Positions 1 to 8,200 of a DNA stretch of 12,522 bases are shown piece after piece. The stretch is from Thermoflexales bacterium (GTDB lineage: Bacteria > Chloroflexota > Anaerolineae > Fen-1058), in NCBI GenBank assembly GCA_030834835.1, contig JAUQXD010000558.1, forward strand, positions 1 through 12,522, given 5' to 3'. The notes under the pieces were generated by a model. The model was not told the origin of the DNA, ran no database searches, and was given only the letters and a program-made list of their open reading frames with translations. Position numbers and translations under genes: made by a program. The number at the start of each line of letters is the position of its first letter. The first letter of the stretch is position 1.

Positions 1-1
1 A

Positions 2-3000
2 TTAAGGGTGAAAGATCGCACCGCGGAATTGACGTTTGCGAATGAAGAACTCAGCAGTGAGATCGCCGTGCGCAAACGTATTGCCGGGCAGCTGCGCGAA
101 TCGGAGGGGCTGTACCATACCCTGGTGATGGCGTCGCCGGATGCGATCACCGTGACCGACCGCGATGGACGAATAACTTTCGCATCGGCCAGGGTCCAGC
201 AGGTCTTCGGCTATGATTACGCGGAAGAGATGCTCGGTCGCCCGGTGTTGGGCGGCGTAATCCCGGCGGACCGGCCACGCGCCCGGGAAAAACTGCAGCG
301 TTTGCTCGACGGTTCGCAATTGATGGACAGCGATCAATTCATGCTGCGCCGCAGAGACGGCCGCCATTTCGTCGGCGAAGTGGACTCGGCCAGCCTGCAC
401 GACGATACCGGTCGTGCTTACGGCATCGTGTCCATCACGCGCGACATCACGCGGCGGGTGGAAATGCAGGACGCACTGGCGCGCAGTGAAGCCCGTTTCC
501 GATCGCTGATTGAAAATGCGCCGGCGGGCATCACGTTGGCGCGCCACGGCGTCACGCTCTATGCCAACGCCGCTTACCTGCGATTGTTTGGCTACGATCA
601 AGAGTCCGAGCTGGTGGGCACTTCGCTGCTCGATCAAATTGCGCCGGATCAACGCGCCGTCGTGCTGGACAATGTGCGCAAGCGCGACAGCGGCGGGGCC
701 GCGCCGGGCGTCTATGAGACGGTGGGGCTGAAGCGCGACGGCAGTCAGTTCCCGTTTCTGGTCAATGTCTCGCGGCTGGATCTGCCGGACGGTCCGGCGA
801 ATATCGCTTTCTTCACCGACATTACTGAGCGCAAGCAGACTGAAGAAGCGCTGCGTCGCGCCCGCGACGAATTGGAAGTCCGGGTACAGGAGCGCACGGC
901 CGAATTGTCCCGGATGAACGAAGCGCTGCGCAAGAACGAAGAAAAATACCGGGTCATTGTCGAGAACTCGCTCGACGGTATTTCGCTGGTCGATGAGGCG
1001 GGCGTCATCCTGGAATGGAACGCGGGGCAGGAACGCATCACGCACATCCCGCGCGCGGAAGCGGTCGGGCAGTTCATCTGGGATGTGCAGCTGCGCCTGT
1101 CGCCGCATGCGCCGCCTTCGCCTGAGCGCTACGATCAGGTGCGGACCACGGCCAGGCGCTTGCTGGCTGAAGGACAGCTCCCCGGCCAGACCCAACAGGA
1201 ACAAGTCATTGTCTGGCCAGATGGCGAGCAACGCATCATCCAGCCGCTGCCATCGCCCATCACGACCGAGCGCGGCCACATGATCGTGAGCATCACGCGC
1301 GATGTCACCGCGCACAAAGAGGCCGAGGAAGCGCTGCGCCAGAGCGAAGTGCGTTTCCGCACGGCGGCCAACTTCACCTATGACTGGGAATACTGGCTGG
1401 CGCCAGAGGGCAATCTGGTGTACATCTCGCCCTCCTGTGAGCGCATCACCGGCTATCCGCCCGCTGAATTCCTGCGCGATCCAACCCTGCTCGATCGCAT
1501 CATTCATCCCGATGATGCGGCGCTGATGGTTGCGCACACGCATGCCGCGTCCGAACGGGGCGATCTGGTGCCGATCGATTTTCGCATCCGGCGAAGTGAC
1601 GGCGCCATTCGTTGGATCGGCCATGTGTGCCGCCCGGTCTACGATGAAAACGGCCAGGACCTGGGGCGGCGTGTCAGCAATCGGGACATTACCGGGCGCA
1701 AACAGGCAGAAAACGCCCTGCGCGAGCAGGAGAAGCTGTATCGCAACGTGTTTGAATCCGTGGCCGATGGCCTGGCGATCTGCGATCTGACCGGTTTGAT
1801 TGTTGAAGCCAATCCCGCTTTCTGCCAGATGCATGGTTATGCGTGTGGCGAGGTTATCGGGCGGCGGCTGACTTCGTTCATTCACCCTACGCACCGGCAT
1901 GTCTTTGCAGGCAGCGTCAGCGCCGTCAAAGCGGGTGAGACGCTGGAAGCGCAGGCGGTCCATCTGCGCCAGGACGATAAACCGTTCCACGTTGAAGTGC
2001 GCAGTGTGGGGTTGCCCTACTATGGACGGCTGCACCTGCTGAATGTCGTGCGCGATGTGAGCGTGCAAGTCGAAGCGTACATGCGGCTGGAACAACGTGT
2101 GCAGGAACGCACGCATGAATTGAGCATGCTGCTGGAATTCTCGCACAGCATGACGCGCACGCTGGAGATGAAGCCGCTGCTGCGCCTGATCCTCAATCAG
2201 TTGCGATCGGTGGTTGACTATACCGGCGCGACGATCCTGTCGATCGTTGGCAGTGAGATGGTCATGACCGCGCACCAGGGGCCTATCCCCGAATCGGAAT
2301 CGCGCAGCCTGCACGTGCCCGTCGATTCGCCGTTGGGCCGCGCGGTGCTCGATCGGCTGCGGCCGGTGATCATCGCCGATGTGCACGGCGACAGCGCCCT
2401 GGCGCGGGCCTTTCAGACGACCGTCGGCGATCGATTGAACACCACGCTTCACTACATCCGATCGTGGCTGGGCATCCCGCTGATCATTACCGATCGCACC
2501 GTCGGGGTGCTGGCCGTGTCGCATCAGCAGCCCAATTACTTTACCCAGCGGCATGCTGATCTGGCGCTGGCGTATGCCAATCAGGCGGTCATGGCGATGG
2601 AGAATGCGCGCCTGTACGAGCAGGCGCAAGATCTGGCGGCCATGCAAGAACGTCAGCGTCTGGCGCGCGATCTCCACGACTCTGTCTCGCAGACCCTGTT
2701 CTCAGCCAGTTTGACGGCAGAAGTGTTGCCGCGCCTGTGGGAGCGCCAGCCTGACGAGGGCCGCCAGTGCCTGAGCGAGTTGAGCCGCCTGACGCGCGGC
2801 GCGCTGGCCGAGATGCGGACGCTGCTGGTTGAGCTGCGGCCCAACGTGCTGGTTGAGACCAAACTGGGCGATCTGCTGCGGCAACTGGCCGAAGCGATCA
2901 CCAGCCGCACCCGCGTGCCGGTGCAGGTCATTATCGAGGGACATGCCGCACTGCCGCCCGATGTGCAGGTGACGTTGTATCGCATCGCCCAGGAAGCGCT

Positions 3001-3301
3001 GAACAATGTGGCCAAACACGCCGCCGCCAATCAGGCCGTGATTCGCCTGCAGTATTTTTCGCCCGGTCCGGCCCAACCGTCCAGCGGCACGGTTGACAAT
3101 GCGCCTCCGGTTAGTGTAGAACTAAGTGTAAGTGATGATGGCCGCGGCTTCCAGCAGGTGGGTATATCCGCCGATCATCTGGGGCTGAGCATCATGCGCG
3201 AACGCGCCGAAGCGATTGACGCCGCGTTGATGATTGAAAGTGAAATCGGTTGCGGTACGCACCTTGTCGTCATCTGGCCGCAGCCAGGGAGACCTGATTA
3301 A
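2..3301 (+). CDS. Multi-PAS/GAF sensor histidine kinase, NarL/DesK (HisKA_3) type, 5'-truncated by window
   Basis: Predicted sensor kinase that autophosphorylates on histidine and passes the phosphate to the regulator encoded 3 bp downstream. Residues are counted from the GTG at 8. That GTG is probably an internal Val, because the frame is open to the window edge and the first residues (LRVKDRTAEL) look like the coiled coil that links PAS domains. Visible order: PAS at about 32-155, 160-278, 315-437, 445-567 (PAS_3-like, with an IHPDD motif) and 577-690, with RVQERT coiled coils near 290 and 695, then GAF at about 705-878. The HisKA_3 motif ERQRLARDLHD carries the phosphoacceptor H890. The ATPase has N-box EALNN (E996, N999, N1000), DDGRGF from D1043, and GLSIMRERA. 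No membrane segment is visible, so this part is cytoplasmic; upstream domains may exist. The five PAS domains suggest several inputs, but ligands cannot be read from sequence. Kinase class is certain; the signal is unknown. Confidence 0.93.
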   Translation, partial: LRVKDRTAELTFANEELSSEIAVRKRIAGQLRESEGLYHTLVMASPDAITVTDRDGRITFASARVQQVFGYDYAEEMLGRPVLGGVIPADRPRAREKLQRLLDGSQLMDSDQFMLRRRDGRHFVGEVDSASLHDDTGRAYGIVSITRDITRRVEMQDALARSEARFRSLIENAPAGITLARHGVTLYANAAYLRLFGYDQESELVGTSLLDQIAPDQRAVVLDNVRKRDSGGAAPGVYETVGLKRDGSQFPFLVNVSRLDLPDGPANIAFFTDITERKQTEEALRRARDELEVRVQERTAELSRMNEALRKNEEKYRVIVENSLDGISLVDEAGVILEWNAGQERITHIPRAEAVGQFIWDVQLRLSPHAPPSPERYDQVRTTARRLLAEGQLPGQTQQEQVIVWPDGEQRIIQPLPSPITTERGHMIVSITRDVTAHKEAEEALRQSEVRFRTAANFTYDWEYWLAPEGNLVYISPSCERITGYPPAEFLRDPTLLDRIIHPDDAALMVAHTHAASERGDLVPIDFRIRRSDGAIRWIGHVCRPVYDENGQDLGRRVSNRDITGRKQAENALREQEKLYRNVFESVADGLAICDLTGLIVEANPAFCQMHGYACGEVIGRRLTSFIHPTHRHVFAGSVSAVKAGETLEAQAVHLRQDDKPFHVEVRSVGLPYYGRLHLLNVVRDVSVQVEAYMRLEQRVQERTHELSMLLEFSHSMTRTLEMKPLLRLILNQLRSVVDYTGATILSIVGSEMVMTAHQGPIPESESRSLHVPVDSPLGRAVLDRLRPVIIADVHGDSALARAFQTTVGDRLNTTLHYIRSWLGIPLIITDRTVGVLAVSHQQPNYFTQRHADLALAYANQAVMAMENARLYEQAQDLAAMQERQRLARDLHDSVSQTLFSASLTAEVLPRLWERQPDEGRQCLSELSRLTRGALAEMRTLLVELRPNVLVETKLGDLLRQLAEAITSRTRVPVQVIIEGHAALPPDVQVTLYRIAQEALNNVAKHAAANQAVIRLQYFSPGPAQPSSGTVDNAPPVSVELSVSDDGRGFQQVGISADHLGLSIMRERAEAIDAALMIESEIGCGTHLVVIWPQPGRPD

Positions 3302-3304
3302 TTC

Positions 3305-3946
3305 ATGACTGACACCCCGCCTATTCGCGTGCTCATTGCGGATGATCATGCGGTTGTGCGCAATGGCCTGCGCTTTTTTCTGCTGGCGTATGACAACCTG
3401 GAGCCGATCGGCGAAGCGTCAAGCGGCGAGGAGTGTGTGACATTATGCGGGCAGTTGCAGCCTGACATCGTGTTGATGGATTTGATGATGCCAGGCATCG
3501 GCGGCGTGGCCGCCACCCGCGAGATTCGCCAGCGCTATCCAGGAACGCAGGTGATTGCGCTGACGAGTTTTGTGGACGATCGGACCGTACAGGCCGCTTT
3601 GAAGGCGGGCGCCATCAGTTATCTGCTGAAGAATGTCTCGGCCGAAGAGTTGATCGAAGCCATCCAATCCGCTCAGGCCGGGCGGTCCACGCTGGCGCCG
3701 GAAGCGACCCAGGCACTGGTGCAGGCCATGACCGATGCGCCGTCGCCGGGCTATGATTTGACCGCCCGCGAGAAGGAAGTGCTGGCGTTGATGATCGAGG
3801 GTTTGAGCAATCATGAGATTGCCACCCGTCTGGTGATCGGCCTTTCGACCGTCAAGTTCCACGTCAGTAGCATCCTGTCCAAGCTAAACGCGGCCAGCCG
3901 CGCCGAAGCCGTGGCGGTGGCTTTACAACGCCATCTGTTGTCCTGA
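3305..3946 (+). CDS. NarL/LuxR-family response regulator
   Basis: Two-domain response regulator of 213 residues, the usual length for the NarL/FixJ class. Receiver, residues 7-125: acidic pocket D13-D14, phosphoacceptor D59 in DIVLMDLMMPG, switch T87 and K109. The LuxR-type helix-turn-helix at about 152-213 begins LTAREKEVL and holds the recognition region STVKFHVSSILSKL. Phosphorylation should make it bind DNA, probably as a dimer. It starts 3 bp after the kinase stop, with an AGGGAGA Shine-Dalgarno at 3286-3292 (spacing 12), so the two genes are co-transcribed and HisKA_3 kinases typically pair with this class. A strong terminator lies about 85 bp downstream. The targets are unknown. Confidence 0.95.
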   Translation: MTDTPPIRVLIADDHAVVRNGLRFFLLAYDNLEPIGEASSGEECVTLCGQLQPDIVLMDLMMPGIGGVAATREIRQRYPGTQVIALTSFVDDRTVQAALKAGAISYLLKNVSAEELIEAIQSAQAGRSTLAPEATQALVQAMTDAPSPGYDLTAREKEVLALMIEGLSNHEIATRLVIGLSTVKFHVSSILSKLNAASRAEAVAVALQRHLLS

Positions 3947-4029
3947 GTCGCCCGCCTCAATTTCAGACGTTGGTCGATGATTGCCTGGCCGTTTGACCGG
4001 GTAAAGAACTGGCCGATAGTTGGGGTGTT

Positions 4030-4071
4030 AATCTCCCTGTAAGCATGGCGCTTGCGGGGAGATTTCGTTTT
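4030..4071 (+). terminator. Rho-independent terminator of the kinase-regulator operon
   Basis: The arms AATCTCCCTGTAAGC (4030-4044) and GCTTGCGGGGAGATT (4050-4064) form a 15-bp stem, with two G-U pairs and no mismatch, around a 5-base loop. The sequence TCGTTTT follows. It sits 84 bp after the regulator stop. The other orientation has no U-tract, so it acts on + strand transcripts. Confidence 0.85.
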
Positions 4072-4100
4072 ACCCTATCGGGGGTGACAAATGTAATAAT
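4069..4100 (+). promoter_or_regulatory. Possible weak promoter for the receiver-only gene
   Basis: An extended -10-like element, TGTAATAAT (4092-4100), stands 36 bp before the ATG at 4137 and just after the operon terminator, where a new promoter would be needed. The only -35-like string, TTTACC at 4069-4074, overlaps the terminator tail and is 20 bp away, which is poor spacing. This is a tentative call made mostly from position and the -10 match. Confidence 0.3.
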
Positions 4101-4136
4101 CTTCTGACCTGAATTGTGCGTCAACTGTGCTGATTT

Positions 4137-4667
4137 ATGCCATCACCATCCGTTCCTGAAGGCCAAGTGAATCCAACCAAAGCCATGTCCGGGCCTATCC
4201 GCATTCTCATTGTGGACGATCTGGCGGTGGTGCGCAGCGGCCTGAAGATGTGTATCCGGGCTTTTGATGATCTGGAATGGGTCGGTGAAGCAGTCGACGG
4301 CGATGAAGCCGTTCGACTCTGCCGGCAGATCCAGCCGGATGTGGTCTTGATAGACCTGGAGATGCCGGGGTTATGCAGTGTGGCAACCACCCGCCTGATT
4401 CGCTATCAATTCCCGCAGACGCAAGTGGTGGCGTTGTCCAGTTTCCAGGGTGAGAGCATGTTGCAGAATATGCTGGACAATGGCGCGATCGGCTGTCTGT
4501 TGAAAAACATTTCGTCCGATGATCTGGCCGAAGCCATCCGGGCGGCGCACCGCAGCGCCCGGCCTGAACGTGAAGCGATCGAGCCGACCTTTTCACCCCG
4601 GCCCAACGTGCCCTGCCGGGGTCTGACGTGCCCCTGGGGTTGGAACTGCCGGCCAACAAATGACTAG
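4137..4667 (+). CDS. Stand-alone receiver protein, NarL-like regulator without DNA-binding domain
   Basis: Residues about 21-138 are a complete receiver: D27-D28 pocket, phosphoacceptor D73 in DVVLIDLEMPG, switch S101 and K123. It resembles the receiver of the regulator at 3305 closely (for example RAFDDLEWVGEA against LAYDNLEPIGEA), so the two are probably paralogues. After residue 140 it does not continue into a LuxR helix-turn-helix. It ends in a 36-residue tail rich in Pro, Cys and Trp (C160, C165, C171) and stops at 176 residues. I read the other two frames from about 4570 to 4890 and found no displaced helix-turn-helix. Start: the ATG at 4137 has no clear Shine-Dalgarno; the ATG at 4185 (M17) would fit the paralogue better. 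It could be a phosphate sink, a protein-binding single-domain regulator or a truncated gene. The acceptor residues are intact, so phosphorylation looks possible. Confidence 0.8.
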   Translation: MPSPSVPEGQVNPTKAMSGPIRILIVDDLAVVRSGLKMCIRAFDDLEWVGEAVDGDEAVRLCRQIQPDVVLIDLEMPGLCSVATTRLIRYQFPQTQVVALSSFQGESMLQNMLDNGAIGCLLKNISSDDLAEAIRAAHRSARPEREAIEPTFSPRPNVPCRGLTCPWGWNCRPTND

Positions 4668-4743
4668 GCCTGCCTCAGTCCCGGCAATAGTTTTTGCCGT
4701 GCGTTCTTCGTGGATTTTTCGTTTGTGCCCGGTTACCTCGTCG

Positions 4744-4775
4744 CGCCCAACTTAGCCAGTTGGGCGATAATTTCT
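4744..4775 (+). terminator. Terminator-like hairpin after the receiver gene
   Basis: CGCCCAACT (4744-4752) pairs perfectly with AGTTGGGCG (4758-4766) around the loop TAGCC. It is followed by ATAATTTCT, a short and imperfect U-tract. It lies 77 bp after the receiver stop and 120 bp before the remnant gene. A weaker 6-bp hairpin (CGGCAA/TTGCCG, 4682-4699) precedes it. The rest of 4668-4888 holds nothing I can recognise. Confidence 0.55.
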
Positions 4776-4888
4776 CGATGCCAGATTGTCGTCGTAATGC
4801 AGAATCGGCCGTGTCCTCACGCGGCCAATTACGACTCATCTGTGTGGCGTGAATTTCAGCGCCGCTATTACTTGCCCTGGGAGGTCAC

Positions 4889-5156
4889 ATGACTCACTGC
4901 CGAAAATCATTTACCCTGATCGTTGCCGCCTTCAGGCTGTTCAGTGCGCTGGGGGCGGTTTTTGCCGCCTCGGGCGATCTGGATTTGACCTTCAACCTGG
5001 TGAAGTGACTCAAATTTGACCTTTACTTTAGCCGCAAACGATGCTACGCTATTCACAGTGCAACCCGCGATCGACCCGGCGACCGGCGCGTTGCAAACCT
5101 TCGTCATTACGATCAATCTCTATCAACTGTTGCTGCCGGTTGTCCAGCGCAATTAG
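4889..5156 (+). pseudogene. Remnant of a paralogue of the giant delta-60/cadherin-like repeat protein (head and tail only)
   Basis: The ATG at 4889 has a good Shine-Dalgarno (GGGAGG, 4879-4884). It opens a 39-codon frame whose first 36 residues match the start of the 1877-residue protein at 5277: a signal-like segment ending VFAASGDLD, then LTFN, against AFAASGDLDTTFN. The two share 33 of 36 bases from TTTGCCGC to ACCTTCAAC. After TFN the text jumps to GEVTQ in another frame (from about 4999). It then jumps to a third frame, which reads LTFTLAANDATLF, then VQPAIDPATGAL, then QTFVITI, and ends LLLPVVQRN with TAG at 5154. That is the last ~110-residue repeat, itself missing about 35 residues, plus the C-terminal tail. 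The history therefore includes a very large internal deletion, a smaller in-frame deletion and a one-base loss (CAAATTTGACC where CAAACTTTGACC would read QTLT). An Arg inside the signal core suggests relaxed selection. The 39-residue frame might still be translated, but no function is implied. Confidence 0.85.
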
Positions 5157-5189
5157 TATGTCAATTCAACTGGCTCCCGCCTGATCATG

Positions 5190-5240
5190 CGTGGATCGTT
5201 GTCTGGCCCGAACGCGGCCAACAACGATCCACGTTGTTGT
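5190..5240 (+). terminator. Long perfect hairpin between remnant and giant gene; terminator or leader structure
   Basis: CGTGGATCGTTGT (5190-5202) and ACAACGATCCACG (5221-5233) are perfectly complementary over 13 bp. An inner TGGCC/GGCCA stem (5204-5208, 5216-5220) extends it past a one-base bulge. It is followed by TTGTTGTT. It begins 34 bp after the remnant stop, so it could be that gene's surviving terminator. It also ends only 43 bp before the next start codon, so if transcription of the giant gene begins upstream it would sit in the 5' leader. No promoter is obvious between it and 5277. Confidence 0.6.
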
Positions 5241-5264
5241 TAGCTGCCCCGACCATTTTTTCCG

Positions 5265-5270
5265 AGGAGG
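5265..5270 (+). promoter_or_regulatory. Strong Shine-Dalgarno fixing the start of the giant gene
   Basis: AGGAGG lies 6 bases before the ATG at 5277. It fixes this start, which is also immediately followed by a textbook signal peptide. Confidence 0.85.
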
Positions 5271-5276
5271 AAGTTC

Positions 5277-8200
5277 ATGACCAAATCACGTTTTACCCTG
5301 CTGTCGATCGGGCTTGTTGTGGCGTTACTGATGAGTGCACTGAGTGCGGCCTTTGCCGCTTCGGGCGATCTGGATACGACCTTCAACACGACCGGCTATC
5401 GCGTCACGTTCACGACGGGCGCGCAGGAATTCATGGCGGTAACCCAACAGACCGATGGGCTATTGGTGGCCGTCGGCTACGACACCGGCGCGGGCCAGGA
5501 CTTCGCGGTGGTGCGTTACACTGCGGCGGGTGTGCCCGATGCGGGCTTTGGCTCGGGCGGCAAGGTGACCACCTCGTTTGGCGTGGGGGCCGATGTCGCC
5601 AACGCGGTCGCGATTCAATCGGATGGCAAGATCGTGGTCGCGGGTACAGCGACGTATGGCGCAAACACCGTCTTTGCTGTGGCGCGCTACCTCAGCCCGA
5701 CGGGCACGCTCGATCCGGCGTTCGGCGCGGGCGGCGTCGTCACCACCTCGATCGCGGGGCTGGATGCGGCTAACGCGGTGGCAATTCAGAGTGACGGCAA
5801 GATCGTGGTGGCGGGTGAAGCCAACGCGCAGTTCGCTGTGGCGCGTTACACCACGGGCGGCGTGTTGGATACCACCTTCAGCGGCGATGGGCTGGTGACC
5901 ACCACCATCGTCGGCGCGAACAACGTCGCGCACGCGGTGCTGATTCAACCGGCCGATCAGAAGATCATCGCGGTGGGTCAGGCCGATCAAGGTTCCAGCG
6001 ATGAATTCGCGTTGGCGCGCTATACCACGCTAGGGGCGCTCGATACTACCTTCAATGGCACGGGCACGGTCTTCACCGATCTATTGGGGACGGCGACCAA
6101 CGACATCGGGTTGGCGGCGGCACTCCAATCGGATGGCAAGATCGTGGTGGCGGGATCGATCAACACCGGTGTGTTCGATTACGCCGTGGCGCGCTATACG
6201 ACCACCGGCTCGCTCGACACCAGCTTTAGCGGCGACGGTGTGGTGACCACCGATTTTGCGGCGGGGGCCGATGAGCCGTTTGATGTGGCGGTGCAGACGA
6301 CGGGCAAGATCGTGGTGGCGGGCACGACCGATCAAGGCGCGACGCGCAAGACCGACTTCGGTCTGGTGCGTTACACGACGGCGGGCGCGCTCGACACGAC
6401 GTTTGGCACGAGCGGCCTGGTGGCGACCAACTTGCCCACGAATGCCGACGATCTGGGTTGGGGTATGACGCTCCAATCGGACAACAAGATCGTGGTAGCG
6501 GGTTCCAGCGACAACGGCGGCGCGAGCGGCGTGGACTTTGCGATTCTGCGCTATGAATCGCCGAACGCCGTGCCAATCGTGACGAATGTGCCGAAGAGCG
6601 GCCTGGAAGATCAGACGGTGACGTTTGCGGCCAGCGACTTCACCGCGCACTTCAGCGATGCGGATGGCGACTCGTTGGCGAAGATTCAGATCACGTCGTT
6701 GTCGGCGAATGGCACATTGAAATTGAGCGGAGTCGATGTGACGCTCAATCAAGAGATCAGTGCGGCCAATCTGGGCAATTTGACTTTTGTGCCAGCGGCC
6801 AACTTCAACGGCAGTACATCCTTTGGTTGGAACGGCTCGGATGGCGTGAACTATGCGGCGACCGGCGCGAACATCAATCTGACGCTCACCGCCGTCAACG
6901 ATGCACCGTCGTTTACTAAAGGATCAGATCAAACAGTGAACGAAGATGCTGGCGCGCAATCGGTGGCGGGCTGGGCGACCAGCCTCAGCGCGGGTCCGGC
7001 CGATGAAGTGGGCCAGACGCTGGCGTTTACGGTGACCAATAATAACACCGCGCTCTTTAGCGCGCAGCCGGCCGTCAGCGCGGCGGGCGCGTTGACGTTT
7101 ACGCCGGCACCCAATGCCAATGGCAGCGCCACCGTCAGCGTCACGATCTATGACAACGGCGGCACAGCCAATGGCGGCGTGAATACCTCTGCGCCGCAGA
7201 CTTTCACAATCAGCGTAACGGCTGTTAATGATGCGCCGTCGTTTATCAAAGGCGCAGATCAAAGCGTGTTTGAAGACGGAGGGTTGACGACGGTGGCCGG
7301 TTGGGCCACGGCGATCAGCGCCGGACCAGCCGATGAATCCGACCAGACGTTGACCTTCAGTCTATCCAACAACAATGCGGCGTTGTTCAGCGCGCCGCCC
7401 GCCGTCAACTCGGCTGGAACGCTGACCTTTACGCCCGCGCCCAATGCCTCTGGCAGCGCCACCATCACGATCACGCTGCAAGACAATGGCGGCACCGCCA
7501 ACGGCGGCAGCAACACTTCGGCGGCGCAGACCTTTGTCGTCACTGTGACGGGCATCAACGATGCGCCGTCGTTTACGGTCGGCGCGGATGCTGCCGTCAA
7601 CGAAGATGCGGGTGCACAGACTCTGACCAACTGGGCGACCAATATTTCACCTGGCCCGCTCGAATCGACCCAGGTGGTAACCTTTAGTGTCATCAATAAC
7701 AATAACGGTCTGTTTGCGGTGCAGCCGGCGGTCAGTCCGACGGGTACGCTAACGTTCCAGCCGGCGGCCAATGCCTTTGGCGTCGCCAACGTGATCGTGT
7801 TCCTGCGGGACAGCGGCGGCACGGCCAATGGCGGCGTGGATTCGTCGGCGCCGGCCTCCTTCGCGATCACGGTGACCTCCGTCAACGATGCGCCGACCTT
7901 CGTGAAAGGCAGTGACATCACCGTGCTGGAAGACAGCGGCGCGTCCACTACTGCGGGTTGGGCCACCGCCATGTCGCCCGGCCCGGCGAACGAGGCTGCT
8001 CAGACGCTGACGTTTGCGGCGACCGCCGGCAACCCGGCGCTGTTCAGCGTTGCGCCGGCCATCAATGCCACCACCGGCCAACTCACCTTCACGCCTGCGG
8101 CCAATGCCTTTGGCTCGACGACAGTGACGGTGACGTTGCACGACAACGGCGGCACGGCCAACGGCGGTGTCGATACGTCGGCTCCGCAGACATTCACGAT

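Noticed and set aside
2..2677. Open frame of 891 codons on the - strand opposite the first kinase
   Set aside because: It is rich in Arg, His and Gln, has no recognisable domain, and mirrors codon bias of a GC-rich gene whose + strand product is clearly a PAS/GAF kinase.
4570..4890. Frameshifted LuxR helix-turn-helix after the receiver
   Set aside because: All three + frames were read by eye and none shows an LTxRE start or the TVKxHV recognition helix.
4710..4892. 60-codon + strand frame after the receiver gene
   Set aside because: No Shine-Dalgarno, overlaps the 4744-4766 hairpin and the remnant's ribosome site, and the product shows no recognisable feature.
4889..5156. Programmed frameshifting to join the three frames of the remnant
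   Set aside because: The frames are separated by a loss of well over a thousand residues relative to the intact gene, so frameshifting could not restore a normal product. Deletion and decay explain it more simply.
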